The notes under the pieces are model-generated. The model saw only the letters and a list, made by a program, of their open reading frames with translations. It was not told the origin of the DNA and ran no database searches. The position numbers and the translations under genes are program-made. Below are positions 46,067-56,833 of a DNA stretch of 64,000 nucleotides, piece after piece. Position 1 is the stretch's first letter. Each line of letters begins with the position of its first letter. The stretch comes from Gyrodactylus bullatarudis (Eukaryota > Platyhelminthes > Monogenea > Gyrodactylidea > Gyrodactylidae): positions 25,947 to 89,946 of the forward strand of contig SSNU01000245.1 of the NCBI GenBank assembly GCA_012064415.1, read 5' to 3'.

Positions 46067-48239
46067 TCACCGAGAAGGATTGAAGAAAGCAAAAATGGAA
46101 TACATTAGAGCCAAGAGGAGGACCATAGCAGGGATTAGGATCATATTGTAAGCTAGGGATATTCGATCAGATTGTTGACAAGAGCAGGTTATGGCCTTTG
46201 AAGGGGACTGAACATCCTGTTGGGAAGGGTTGGGCGGAGAGCTACTTGATGTGACATTATTTGTATCGATTGTGGGCTGTATTGGCAGGGCTTCCATGCG
46301 TGAACACTTTTCCTGAGAGTTGCGCAGCTCCTCCTCGACACTCTGGAGTTTGGCCTTGAGCATTTTATTCTCAGACTTGACAGTGATTTGTTCACTCTTG
46401 CAAATGTTCATCTCCTGTTCGATCATCTCCAGTTTGGACTGAAGTGATCGATATTCATCGTGAAATGATAGACTGTTATTACAATCTGCTGTTGTAGAGA
46501 AGAAAGAAAAAGTTTTTATGTTAAAATGAAATCAATAAATAATAATAATAATTATTATTATTATTAATTTTACACAGTGAAATAAAACTCATACTGGTTT
46601 TGTCATGAATGAAATGAAAGAATTCGATTGTCATTCTTAATTTTTTTCAATAAAATCAATAAATCAAAATAGAACCATATCCTCAAGAATGACAATTTAC
46701 AGATACTATTCAATTCTATTTTTCAAAAAAGGTTAGCCAGGTAAAGTTAGTTAAGAGACACCAAATTTTTTGTGTTTATTTTCAACTTATATGTAAGATA
46801 ATTTGGCATGTGGTCTTATGAGAAAACCAACTTTCTCTCTAAATAGTTAGAAAGCATCATTGAATATTGGATTTTGTAGTATTTACAAAGGACTCACTCT
46901 TTTTACCGATATCCTCAGGCTGATTGTTGAGACGAGAGTCAGTTGTGTTGGCAACACTACTATTTTTATCTCCAGTATTGGTTATGTGAAAAGAACTACT
47001 GGATTTGGTTTGTTGAAGGGTTGGTGGAGAAGCTGGGGTTTGGATAATAGCTGTATCATTGAATTTTGGCAAGACTTGTTCATCAGATTCCTTTTTCTCG
47101 CTGAATTCTTCATCATCCTCTGATTTTTTAATGCCGTTTTGTTGTTGGTTTGCAACTCCGTTAATCTGAGTTGAAGGTTTAACATCAGAGTTGAGTGAAT
47201 TCTTTAGGTTACTAACTTCCCTTTGGGAATCATTGAGACGCTTTTCGAAATCTTGACGTTTTCCTGATTCCTCTAAAAGATCATTGTTAACCTTGTCGAA
47301 TTCCTTGTTTCGATCGTCAAATTTGTTGAGTAAAACTAGGTGGGAATCTTTGTAGTTTGCCAGGTCAGTTTCCAGCTTTTTACTGTAATTGGAAGCGTCA
47401 TTAAACTTTCTATTCGCTTCAGAGAGTTTAACATTCAAATTATTTTTATCTTCAATATAATTTTGTAGAATTTCCTTGTGTTTAAGCTCAATCTCTGCCA
47501 ATTGTCCTTGTAATTCCACATATTTAGCCTTAATCGAGTCTTCTGGAAGATTTTCCTTGTAAATTCGTATCTCTGATTCATAGAGCGAAATTTTATCGAG
47601 CAACCGTTCCTCATTCAACATTGCTTTCCATGCGACCTCGGTAGCGTTAGCTATCTGATCCATAATAAATTTAAGTTCCTCAGTTTTGTGTCGAATATTT
47701 CCTTCGCGATAAATTGCATCAATAATATAGTTGTCTAGACGGAAGAAACTCTCATTGGTCATTCTTACTGAGACAGTTGAATTAGTCTTTTGTTCGACAG
47801 TCTTGCCAAGTTTAGCTTCAGTTCCGTCGGGATGAAACAATTTCACTTGAGTGACAATACATCCATGAGTTAAACCATGTTCCAAAACTTCTACGCCGAA
47901 TTTTACAATGTCATTCGAGAATATTTCCCTTTCTCCATATTCAGAATCTTCTTTATTAACTCGTGTATTGTTGACATAAGTTCCGTTACTGCTTTTTGTA
48001 TCTTTAAGAATAAACTTTTTATCTATGTACGAGATTATTGCATGATTCCTTGAGAGTACTTTACAGTCAAAAATGGCATTATTTGGAGCGGACTTGAGAC
48101 GAGCAACAGCACGACCAATTTTAACTTCATCATTGACAAGGATCATGCGATCAGTAAAGTTATGTGAATCATAATGTTTAATAAAGACAATGAGAGGTTT
48201 CCCATTAGACTTTGCAACTTCTTCGTACGAAACACTCAT
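46067..48239 (-). CDS. SLMAP: sarcolemma-associated protein SLMAP
   Basis: Two exons (48,239-46,898; 46,488-46,067; donor GTGAGT, acceptor CAACAG, phase 1) give about 587 residues. The FHA domain is at about 16-135, with phosphothreonine-binding landmarks IGR (41-43), SRNH (63-66) and NGTYVN (85-90). A long coiled coil follows (about 190-370), then a Ser/Asn-rich linker, a second coiled coil and a C-terminal membrane anchor (MILIPAMVLLLALMYSIFAF) with only a few residues after it. This is the arrangement of SLMAP, the STRIPAK subunit that recruits MST/Hippo kinases to PP2A. It is shorter than human SLMAP (about 830) through a reduced coiled coil. Divergent from the TSNAXIP1-like gene. Confidence 0.92.
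46537..46566. repeat. (AAT)n/(ATT)n palindromic microsatellite
   Basis: About five AAT units followed by the mirror ATT units, able to form a hairpin. It lies in the SLMAP intron. Confidence 0.8.
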
Positions 48240-48405
48240 AATACTATTGCAAAGGGAGAGGAGAATTAATACAACACAGAAAAGGGTAGTAAAATCATGA
48301 AAAATTCGAAGTTAAGTGTTTTGAATTACGTTGGTTAAATTAAGAAATATTTGATTTATCAATTTTTGTTTAAGTGTAACAATTTGTGTTTCTTAGCAAT
48401 TTTAA
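48240..48405. promoter_or_regulatory. bidirectional promoter region between SLMAP and the TSNAXIP1-like gene
   Basis: 166 bp between two divergent start codons; AT-rich, with no recognisable TATA box. Confidence 0.5.
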
Positions 48406-50155
48406 ATGAAGGATTTAACGAGCTGGCCGACTTACTCGGTCAAGTCAAATTTACTGTCTCAATTAGAATCTCATATTAGGAGTGGTTTATATGATACTCC
48501 AGAGTGTCGTTTCAAAGCTTTTGACCGATATTTTGTTGAGTTTATTAAATGCAGTCCAGTTTTTGGGCAAATTTTAAGCGAAATTCGCAAAGCATATCTC
48601 GATTTTTTAACCTTCACTAGTAAAAAATTAGATAAATGCGAAGCTAACTCTGAAAAGTTGTTAGCTGCAAAGATTGCTCTCAAAGAGAAAGATTACGCTT
48701 TCTCTTTGGAGAAGGAAAGAGATAGACAAAAGTATGATTCTCAAATGAGAATTTTACAAGATGAGATCGAGGAACTCAAAAGTAAAATTTACACTCTCGA
48801 CAAAGTAAATAAAGAAATGAAAACTCAAATTGACTCAGAATATCAAAAGAGAATCAGAGAGTCCAATGGACGCCGACTTATGATCTTCGAACTGAACGGA
48901 CTGAAGAGTTCTTATTCTCAACTTACCTCATCAATGCAAGATAGTAAAGAGATGGAGCACCAGCTTGAAACGATCAAGCTCACCTTGGAGGCTCACAAAG
49001 ATTCCAACAAAATTTTGAAGAGCAAATTACTCAAGTATGAAACAGATTACTTCGAAACTGTCTCGATGCGAGATTTTGCCCTTATAGAATCAAAATACCA
49101 AAAGGAATGTATGGAAAATTCTAAACTCAAACAAGAACTAGAAGAAATAACACAAAAATGTCAAGAGATTGAAGCAACCAACTTGGCTCTTACTGATGAA
49201 AAGGAGAAAATCAACCAGGAGTACCAAGAGTTCCTTGAAAAAAACACAATCAGGCCCAATTGGATGGAAATTGTCGAGAGATACTTTGATAAGGAACCAG
49301 AAGAATTAGAAGAGATGACATCAAGAGAAAAAGTTGAATATTTATCTCATTATCTTGATGATATTGAAAATGGTCAACTTGTCAATCAGAACCTGACGAT
49401 ATTCTTTATCAAAAGAATCCTGGAGAATAGACAACAGAGTTTAGGGTCAATTGAAAAGACAATCGAGGAATTCTTTGAAGTTGAATTCTCCCGGGTGGAG
49501 ACGAGAAAAATTTTCAGGGAAGCTTTTTACCAGTCACTTCAAAAGTATCGGTACAATCAATCTGTTGAGGAATTCCATCAAATCCTCAATGGTGAAATTG
49601 ATGAGCCGCTATTTTGGCGAATTGAAAATGCTACAAAGGAAATTCTCGAACAACTGAAAGAGAATCCCTATAGAGTAGATGAGAATTTGAAAACAATTTT
49701 AGGACCTACTAGGCGAGAAGAGATAACTGTTTTATTGGAAAATATTAAAGAAACACCAGGCGAAATGCCGAATGAATTTGGGTACAAAACTTTAAAAATC
49801 ATCCTTAGAAATGTCCATCGAGAATATCTTGTCAAGATTATTGATGTCCTGAAAGACATGTGGTATGTTTTATTATAATTCTAAAGCATTCTACAGTCTT
49901 AAGAAGAAATCCTTGAACGGAAAAATAACAAGAGAACACTTTTTAGAGGCCAAAAGATTTATCGACAATAAGGAGAAATCTTTGTCAGATTCTCAAGATC
50001 CATTAAGGGAACGACTGAGAAAATCTATGCAGCAAAATCAACAAAAAATTGCCATTGATTGGATATTTGGAGAGGCTGCTGAAGTTGAGTTAACTCCTAA
50101 GCTTGAAGAGAGAATTATTAACTCGAACATACCACTGGGATCATTGATAAAATGA
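48406..50155 (+). CDS. TSNAXIP1: TSNAXIP1-like coiled-coil protein
   Basis: Exon 48,406-49,862, an apparent 34-nt intron (49,863-49,896, GTATGT...CTACAG) and exon 49,897-50,155 give 571 residues. Residues about 15-190 match the TSNAXIP1 N-terminal domain: CRFKAFDRYFVEFIKCSPVF, GQILSEIRKAYLDFL, then long heptads and RESNGRRLMIFELNGLKSSY. Residues about 280-560 are mostly helical, with no recognised domain. In vertebrates the protein binds translin-associated factor X and is enriched in testis and cilia. Without the intron the frame would stop at 49,876-49,878, and the following 86 codons, which keep good coding character, would be orphaned. A one- or two-base assembly error is the alternative. 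Confidence 0.8.
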
Positions 50156-50240
50156 GAATGAATTTATTCTTTAATTTTTTTAGTGAACTAGATCAAGCAT
50201 TGCAATGTTTTTTAAAAGTAAATATAGAGCGAATCTTGTT

Positions 50241-50246
50241 TTTATT
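50241..50246 (-). terminator. polyadenylation signal of PGAM
   Basis: AATAAA on the minus strand, about 16 bp after the stop codon at 50,262-50,264. The PGAM and TSNAXIP1-like stops are only 106 bp apart, so the 3' ends of the two genes nearly touch. Confidence 0.5.
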
Positions 50247-50261
50247 ATTCTTTTTGGAGGA

Positions 50262-51051
50262 TCATTTTGCCTTGCCTTGGTTTGCAACCTTGGAGATGGC
50301 AGCGTTAACTTGAGACTCATCTGCTGTGTAGTAGTGTCTTATTGGTTTCATATTCTCATCTAGCTCGTAGACTAATGGTATAGCTGTGGGTATGTTGAGC
50401 TCAGTTATTACATTATCTGGAATGTTATCCAGATATTTGAGAATTGCTCTAATACTGTTCCCATGAGCAACAATTAGAACTTTCTTGTTGGCTTTCATGT
50501 CAGTGACGATATTGTCAAACCAAAGTGGAAGAACTCGCTCCACAGTATCTTTCAAACACTCAGTCCTAGGAATGACAGACTTATCAAATTTAGCATATTT
50601 CTTTTCATTTCCAGGCCATCTCTCGTCAGTTATATCGAGTGCTGGAGGAGGGATATCATAGGCACGACGCCAGATTTTGACTTGATCTTCCCCATGCTTT
50701 GCAGCAGTTTCAGACTTGTCTAAACCTTGAAGAGCTCCGTACATTCGCTCGTTCAATCTCCAATTCTTTTTGATTGGAATCCAGTTCAAGTCCAAAGCAT
50801 CAAGAACAAACTGCATAGTTTTGATAGCTCTCTTTAGGAGACTTGTATAAACAACATCAAAGGTGAAATCTTTCTCAACAAGCATTTTGCCAGCGTTCTT
50901 AGCTTCAGCAATACCTGTCTCTGAGAGATCAGCATCATGCCAGCCACAAAATCGATTTTGCTGGTTGTATACACTCTCTCCGTGTCTTATGAAAACAATT
51001 TTATATACGGCCTATCAAATTATTAACTAGTTTTCTTACTTGTTGGCTCAT
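50262..51051 (-). CDS. PGAM: phosphoglycerate mutase, cofactor-dependent
   Basis: Exon 1 is 51,051-51,040 (ATG AGC CAA CAA), followed by a 28-nt intron (51,039-51,012, GTAAGA...GATAG) and exon 2, 51,011-50,262. The total is 253 residues, against about 254 for animal PGAM1. KIVFIRHGES carries the phosphorylated His (His14, equal to His11 of PGAM1). WRLNERMYGALQGLDKSETA carries the catalytic Glu and the substrate loop; VLIVAHGNSIRAI has the second His. The enzyme interconverts 3- and 2-phosphoglycerate in cytosolic glycolysis. Without the intron the ATG frame stops after 16 codons, and exon 2 has no ATG before the catalytic His, so the tiny first exon is the best start. It is divergent from the coiled-coil gene at 51,746. 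Confidence 0.92.
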
Positions 51052-51745
51052 ATCTTGAATCACGTAAACTTGTCTAAATTGACAAATTTGACTTAACGCA
51101 GATTTTGTTTAGATCAAATCATTGAAAATCAAGTGTAAATTGTTTTAAATATAACTTTTTATGAAGCAAAATATTTTGAGAAATGTATTTTGATGAATTC
51201 CCATGAAAGGAACTTTGTAAATAGAGATAATCTAGTAGATTTTATTTTGTAGGTTTTATTTAAATAATTTTCTTAGATTTTACGCTAAATTTCTTGAATG
51301 TTATTTCACTAATTCAGTGCCAGACAAATATTTTTGTACATTTTTATATTCAATTGAAAATTGTTTTTATCATTCGTTAAAATGTAAGTCCATTATTTTC
51401 ATTCATTTATGCATTAGTTTCTAATAGTTCTCTGAGGAGAGAAAAAAATCCTTGGGAATGGCTAGTTAAGAGGAAGATGATAAATTATTCCCGAGACATT
51501 GTTAATGAGATTCTTGTCAACAAGTTAATTGTCAACAACTATACTAGAGTAGGTTATTCTGTTTTTTTATTGTCAAATTAGTTTCGTGCCTGGCTTGAAC
51601 TACTCCTTGTAAAGAAAAGATTGAAGAATATTTTGGAAATTATTATCAAAGACAGATTAAATTTTAAGTAATTCAAGATTTTCAAGTCACAACTAACAAT
51701 CATTCAAGAGTTATTGTTAATTTGATATTTTTTCTTATAATTCAG

Positions 51746-54089
51746 ATCGTATTATTCTCAAGATGGTGTATTATTCGATCCCAAAGTTTCCCAAATTGTG
51801 GAGGCAATTGATTTGTTATCCCATAAAATCTTTCAGTGCAATTTCACACGTCAATACTACACAGAGGAATATCATTTCCCCCTACAAATGAAAAATGTCC
51901 TATCATGTATTGAACTGATGAAATTGAGTGAAAAACAAGATTTTAGAGCTTCCCCTGGTTCCAGTGTAGTCCCAGAAAAATCTGAAGAAAATGATTTACT
52001 CAAGAAAGCTAACCAAATTCTTGAAGTAATTACAAGTTCAATCATTGAGATTTAACTTTCTGACATCTATTTTTTATTTTAGAATAGAAACCAAAGTCTC
52101 ACCACTGACAACATCAAGCTTCAAGAGAAAATTCTCAATCTTAAAATTGAAATGTCTCTCGTCCACGAACAATATCTGAGACAGTTGAGGGCCCAGGGTC
52201 TATCTGTTAAAACATTCAAATATTCCTTAAAAGGCCAGTTATCTGGAAAGAATACTGAGGCTGATATAAAGAAAACGTGCAAGCTTCTAGTACCTGATTC
52301 ATTGCTAATTGATAAAAATAATAGTGATTCACCTAATGATCCTAGAGTTGAAGATATCATCGTGGGTGTTGATGCTCTGGAAATGTCAAATGATGATGAA
52401 GAAGTAGCTTTGGATGTTACAGATTTGAATGAAAACTTTGAGCCGAAATCTCCACCAATCATTGGTCCCAAACTGCATGTAAGTTTAGTCCTCCAGACCC
52501 CAGAACAACTTTAAATGCCAATAACTTTTTCGTTTTAACTTTTAATTTTATCCATCAATTTTTAATATAAAGCTAATTGATATGAAGTTGGGAATCTATA
52601 ATTTTTTTGGAATCCTACTCATTTTGCCCACTTTTACCAGTTGAAGAAAAAAATTCTCAAAAAAAATTATTTTTATGAAAAATAAGGCCATTTTTCAAAA
52701 TTCCCATTTGGCGCCAAAATCCCATTTTTTCGAACTTTGAACCGTAAATTTTTATTGATTTAAAAGTTGGAGGTTGATCTGAAGAGGTTTTTCAGGATCA
52801 GGATTAGACAAGAAAATCAATTCAACTGAATCTTATCTGATGCATAGCCTTATTATCGTTTGGAAGCTGAATTTCAATTTTTTGATCATTTTCACAAGTT
52901 GAAAATCAATGAAATTTCGATAATTCAAAATCTCTCAAAAAGGGTAACTGTCGGTAATTTGACGGTGCTAGTCAGCTTTCTTGTGTAATTCTGATCCTGA
53001 AAAACCTCTTCATGAAAATAGTTTTTTTCAGAATTCTTTTTTCAACTGGTAAAAGTGGGCAACACAAGTAGGATCCCAAAAAATCTTCAGCAAATTCTTG
53101 ATGAAAACATCGAGATTTCTGTAAAAATCATAGATTCCCAACATGATATCAACCAACTTTAGCTTTGAGATAAAAATAAAAAACAATGATTTTCTTAGTT
53201 TGAGAATATATTTGATACGATCTTCGGGTCAGTGACTGTTTTTTGAATGACAACGAATCAGATTAGAAAACATATCTTTTAGTATAGAATCATTATTTCA
53301 TTTATGGACAGAGGAAACAAAACTATTCCTTTAACTCTCGCTATACAAATATTATCAAGTTCAAACCCCTATGTGGTCAATTTTATCAGTGGACTTACTA
53401 AAACCTCAAGAAGGTGCGTGGACCAATCGAATTTTTCCTCTTATTTATAAGCGATCACATCAATGTTATTCAAGGTTTAAAAATATCAAACAGTAAATAA
53501 GATTTGATAATAAATCATTACGAAACATTGGGCAAATTTGCTCTAATAAGAATGATGTTCCAAGAGTTTATTTCAAATTAACCAATCAGCGACATCCAAA
53601 AAAATTCATTATTAGGGATAGGTTTTTTTGTCAATCTATTGCATTGACTAATTATAATGATAATGAATCAGGTTCTCATAGAATTTTATTGAATTGCCAT
53701 TTATAAAAAAATATAAAATTGAAATGTTACACCCTCTTATACTAATTGATTTATCAGTTAGACTAGACTCTATAAAACTTTTATATTCTTTTATTGACAC
53801 ACCATTTTGAAAAATAGAACAGTTTATCACATTAAAAGTGTTTAATTTACTTTTGTAGCTTTCAAAGTCTCTTCCAAAATCCTTTCATAGAGTTTCCATA
53901 CAAAAGCTTTCAGATGACGATAAGAACTATGAGGTATCCCATTTTATGAATGCCACCTGTGATGATGTCAAATTAAACAGTTATTCTCATCAAAATGAAT
54001 CAGGCAAATCAACTGTCTCAACCTCAGTGCCTGCCAACGGCCTTTTCGGCATGGAAGTGGTCAGATGCAAACGAAAACTCAGTCGATAG
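51746..54089 (+). CDS. unrecognised protein, partly coiled coil, 3' exons
   Basis: Three exons: 51,746-52,025; 52,083-52,478 (after a 57-nt intron); 53,859-54,089. Junctions are GT-AG and phases agree, giving about 302 residues to a TAG. The first exon starts with a split codon, so an upstream start exon is missing; none could be fixed between 51,052 and 51,745. Visible parts: an N-terminal segment (DPKVSQIVEAIDLLSHKIFQ), a coiled coil (LLKKANQILENRNQSLTTDN and onward to YLRQLRAQG), an acidic Asp/Glu/Asn-rich stretch and a basic C-terminus (EVVRCKRKLSR). No family recognised. The layout would suit a scaffold or cell-division protein, but that is a guess. The last intron hosts a family-2 hairpin. 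Confidence 0.72.
52570..53159. mobile_element. hairpin MITE, family 2, complete copy (590 bp)
   Basis: Starts AAGCTAATTGATATGAAG and ends GATATCAACCAACTT, with TA on both sides (52,568-52,569 and 53,160-53,161). The arms carry GGCGCCAAAATCCC and the core CAGGATCAGGATTAGACAAG. The loop holds ACTGTCGGTAATTTGACGG. It lies in an intron of the coiled-coil gene. Confidence 0.85.
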
Positions 54090-54431
54090 TAATTTTTATT
54101 TAGAAATTTCTTGCATTAGCATAAGAAATCCTAATTTATTTCCATTGAAATGAAAATGCTAGTTTTAGTAAACGAATATTACGCTTTATTTCGTGGCATA
54201 CTCATCAGCTTTATGCATAGCCATATCTATACACTGTAAAGAAAATTGAACACGAAATAATACCCCCACATATTTCAAAGAGCAAAGAATTTGCGACACA
54301 CCAACAATAGATTATGATGCAATGTATTCAAGAAAATAGGAAGAAACAAACTGACGCACCAACCCATTTGAAGAACCAATCAGATCATGTACAATTCTCT
54401 TTACATAAAGCTGGCATATAAAAATTGTTAA

Positions 54432-54764
54432 AAGGGGGGTTATTCAGAATTAGTATGTTTTTAGATTGAAAAATCAAATCTAGTATGTCTTCTTACGTAA
54501 GTGCATAAAACCCTGTAACTTATTCAATAAATATGACTTAATAAAATCACGATTTCTTTCAAAAAATGAAACATACAAAACAGATTATTTATGAATAAAA
54601 TCTAGTAATACATACTAATTTTGAGCAAAAACATACTAAATTTGAAAACAAAACTCAAGGACATACTAAATCTGAAATTACTGTTATATGCACTTACGTA
54701 AGAAGACATACTAGATTTGATTTTTCAATCTATAAACATACTAATTCTGAATAAACACCCCTTG
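54432..54764. mobile_element. MITE with ~75-bp inverted ends and internal motif array
   Basis: The left end (GGGGGTTATTCAGAATTAG) is repeated inverted at the right end (CTAATTCTGAATAAACACCC). The inverted ends extend through AAATCAAATCTAGTATGTC and CTTACGTAAGTGCATA. The element is studded with about eight copies of a CATACTARWTYTGA motif in both orientations. No coding capacity. Confidence 0.75.
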
Positions 54765-55231
54765 TACATACTAGTTTTGCAAATACCCCTAAATTTTAAA
54801 AAGTTCAGACAGGATCATTATTTTCAAGAAAATTTTCGACAAATTTCAATTATTGTTTTTTTGATGCTCTAATTTAGAATGATTCAATTCTTTTTAGCTA
54901 ATAACTAGGGCGGTAAAAATGCTTTTTTTGGTTATCTTCATTAGCAATGAAATCTGATTGGAATGTTGTAAAGAATACTATTGTCTCTGTTTTAGTTTCT
55001 GAAATAATTTTGCTGTATTTTGAAAGCTAATTATCTGGCATCATATCTTTTTGATTTGCTCATCAAACGAGCCTTTCTTTCTTTTCCACGATATTATCAT
55101 TTTCAATTCTAAGTCAAAAAAAGATTTTCTTCATCATACGAAATAAACTCTTTTTGATAACCTATTAATTTCAACTAGACCTTTGAATGCATAGACCCCT
55201 TAGCGCTACAGGAATGAAGAAGATTTTTTAT

Positions 55232-56412
55232 TTACACTAAACTTCCTAGAAAATGTATTATCCGAAAAATAATCGATCGAAATATTTCTACCCGATTACT
55301 CATGAGTACGACCATTAATTTTCAAAAATATTTTTAGAACCTCGTGTGTTCTGAAGCGCCAAATAAGGCTTGAACTTCACAATAAAATTATAAAAATTTG
55401 TATTTTGGCTAATATCGCTATGCTCTTGCCTCTAAACCTTTTTCCATTAATCTAGCTCCATTAATAAGCGAAATATATTTTTTTCGTTCTACATCAATAA
55501 AAATAACTCCATCCGATGCAGAATGAAAAGTTGTTTCACTTGCCTAAATTTTATGCATCAATATCATAATCGGTGAAAACTAGACGAGTTCAAAGTTGAT
55601 ATGATCGGGATATTTGTTTTCGAATGAAAATCGATAAAATTCCATTTTTAATCTGACTTTAGTTATGGACCCCCGTTTTTTCTTACCGATGACGTCATAT
55701 CATGTAAGCTTTGCCATGTTGGGAGACCCCCGTTCTTATTCTATTAATGAAGGATGTTGAATAATTATAATGTTGGCAGATCCCTATCCTTACAATAAGA
55801 ACGGGGGTCTCCCAACATGGCAAAGCTTACATGATATGACGTCATCGGTAAGAAAAAACGGGGGTGCATAACTAAAGTCAGATTAAAAATGGAATTTTAT
55901 CGATTTTCATTCGAAAACAAATAATGAATCAATGCTTCAATTGTCCTGTGAGTCAGTGGCTTCTATGAAACATCTCCCAGCCAGAGTTGAGAATCCCAAT
56001 TCACGCAAAGGCTGTTCAATCTGCAAAAGAAAGATATCTACCTATTGTATGATTTGTAACATGTTTTATTGTATTTCAAATGAAGAAAGCTGCTTTTTTA
56101 GGCAAGTGAAACAACTTTTCATTCTGCATCGGATGGAGTTATTTTTATTGATGTAGAACGAAAAAAATATATTTCGCTTATTAATGGAGCTAGATTAATG
56201 GAAAAAGGTTTAGAGACAAGAGCATAGCGATATTAGCCAAAATACAAATTTTTATAATTTTATTGTGAAGTTCAAGCCTTATTTGGCGCTTCAGAACACA
56301 CGAGGTTCTAAAAATATTTTTGAAAATTAATGGTCGTACTCATGAGTAATCAGGTAGAAATATTTCGATCGATTATTTTTCGGATAATACATTTTCTAGG
56401 AAGTTTAGTGTA
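55232..56412. repeat. 1.2-kb inverted repeat, arms ~500-620 bp, with piggyBac remnant
   Basis: The left arm from TTACACTAAACTTCCTAGAA is mirrored at the right end (CTAGGAAGTTTAGTGTAA). The arms meet around 55,735-55,795 with a short unique spacer; the inner ends carry GGGAGACCCCCGTTCTT and its inverse. The right arm contains a piggyBac C-terminal piece (55,932-56,156) that the left arm lacks, being replaced there by about 100 bp of other sequence. The outer borders are not TTAA. Confidence 0.75.
55932..56156 (+). pseudogene. piggyBac transposase C-terminal Cys-rich fragment
   Basis: The reading HLPARVENPNSRKGCSICKR, then STYCMICNMFYCISNEESC, matches the zinc-binding tail of piggyBac transposases (CxxC...CxxC...C). 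No catalytic part is present and there is no start. It is a remnant of a different piggyBac lineage from that at 36,617-37,803. Confidence 0.65.
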
Positions 56413-56833
56413 ATTCGAATATTACTGGATTACAATTCAAGACCAATCAGAGTATTTGATTTTCATCTGTATTTCTTTGGTCTAGAGTTTTTATTGTATG
56501 AATAGGTGTTCAAAATTCTAAAATGATTGATTGATATTCTTTACCGTCCTACTGATAATTATAATTTACAAGTTATCAAAAATGATGTTATAATAGAAAA
56601 ATATCTAACATTAATTTACTCAATGAAATAACACTATGAAAAAAGATACTTGACCCGTAGAAGAACGTATTCTAGCATTAACTGTAAATCATTTGCAAAA
56701 TTTCTCTAAATTAAAATCATTTGAAATTCATTTTACAGAATCAGGAATATTCCGAAGCATAATCCGGAAAAAATATTGAGTTTTTCATAAGAATAGTAAA
56801 TGCAACTTAGTTACAAGATTTTGTTGTAGTGGC

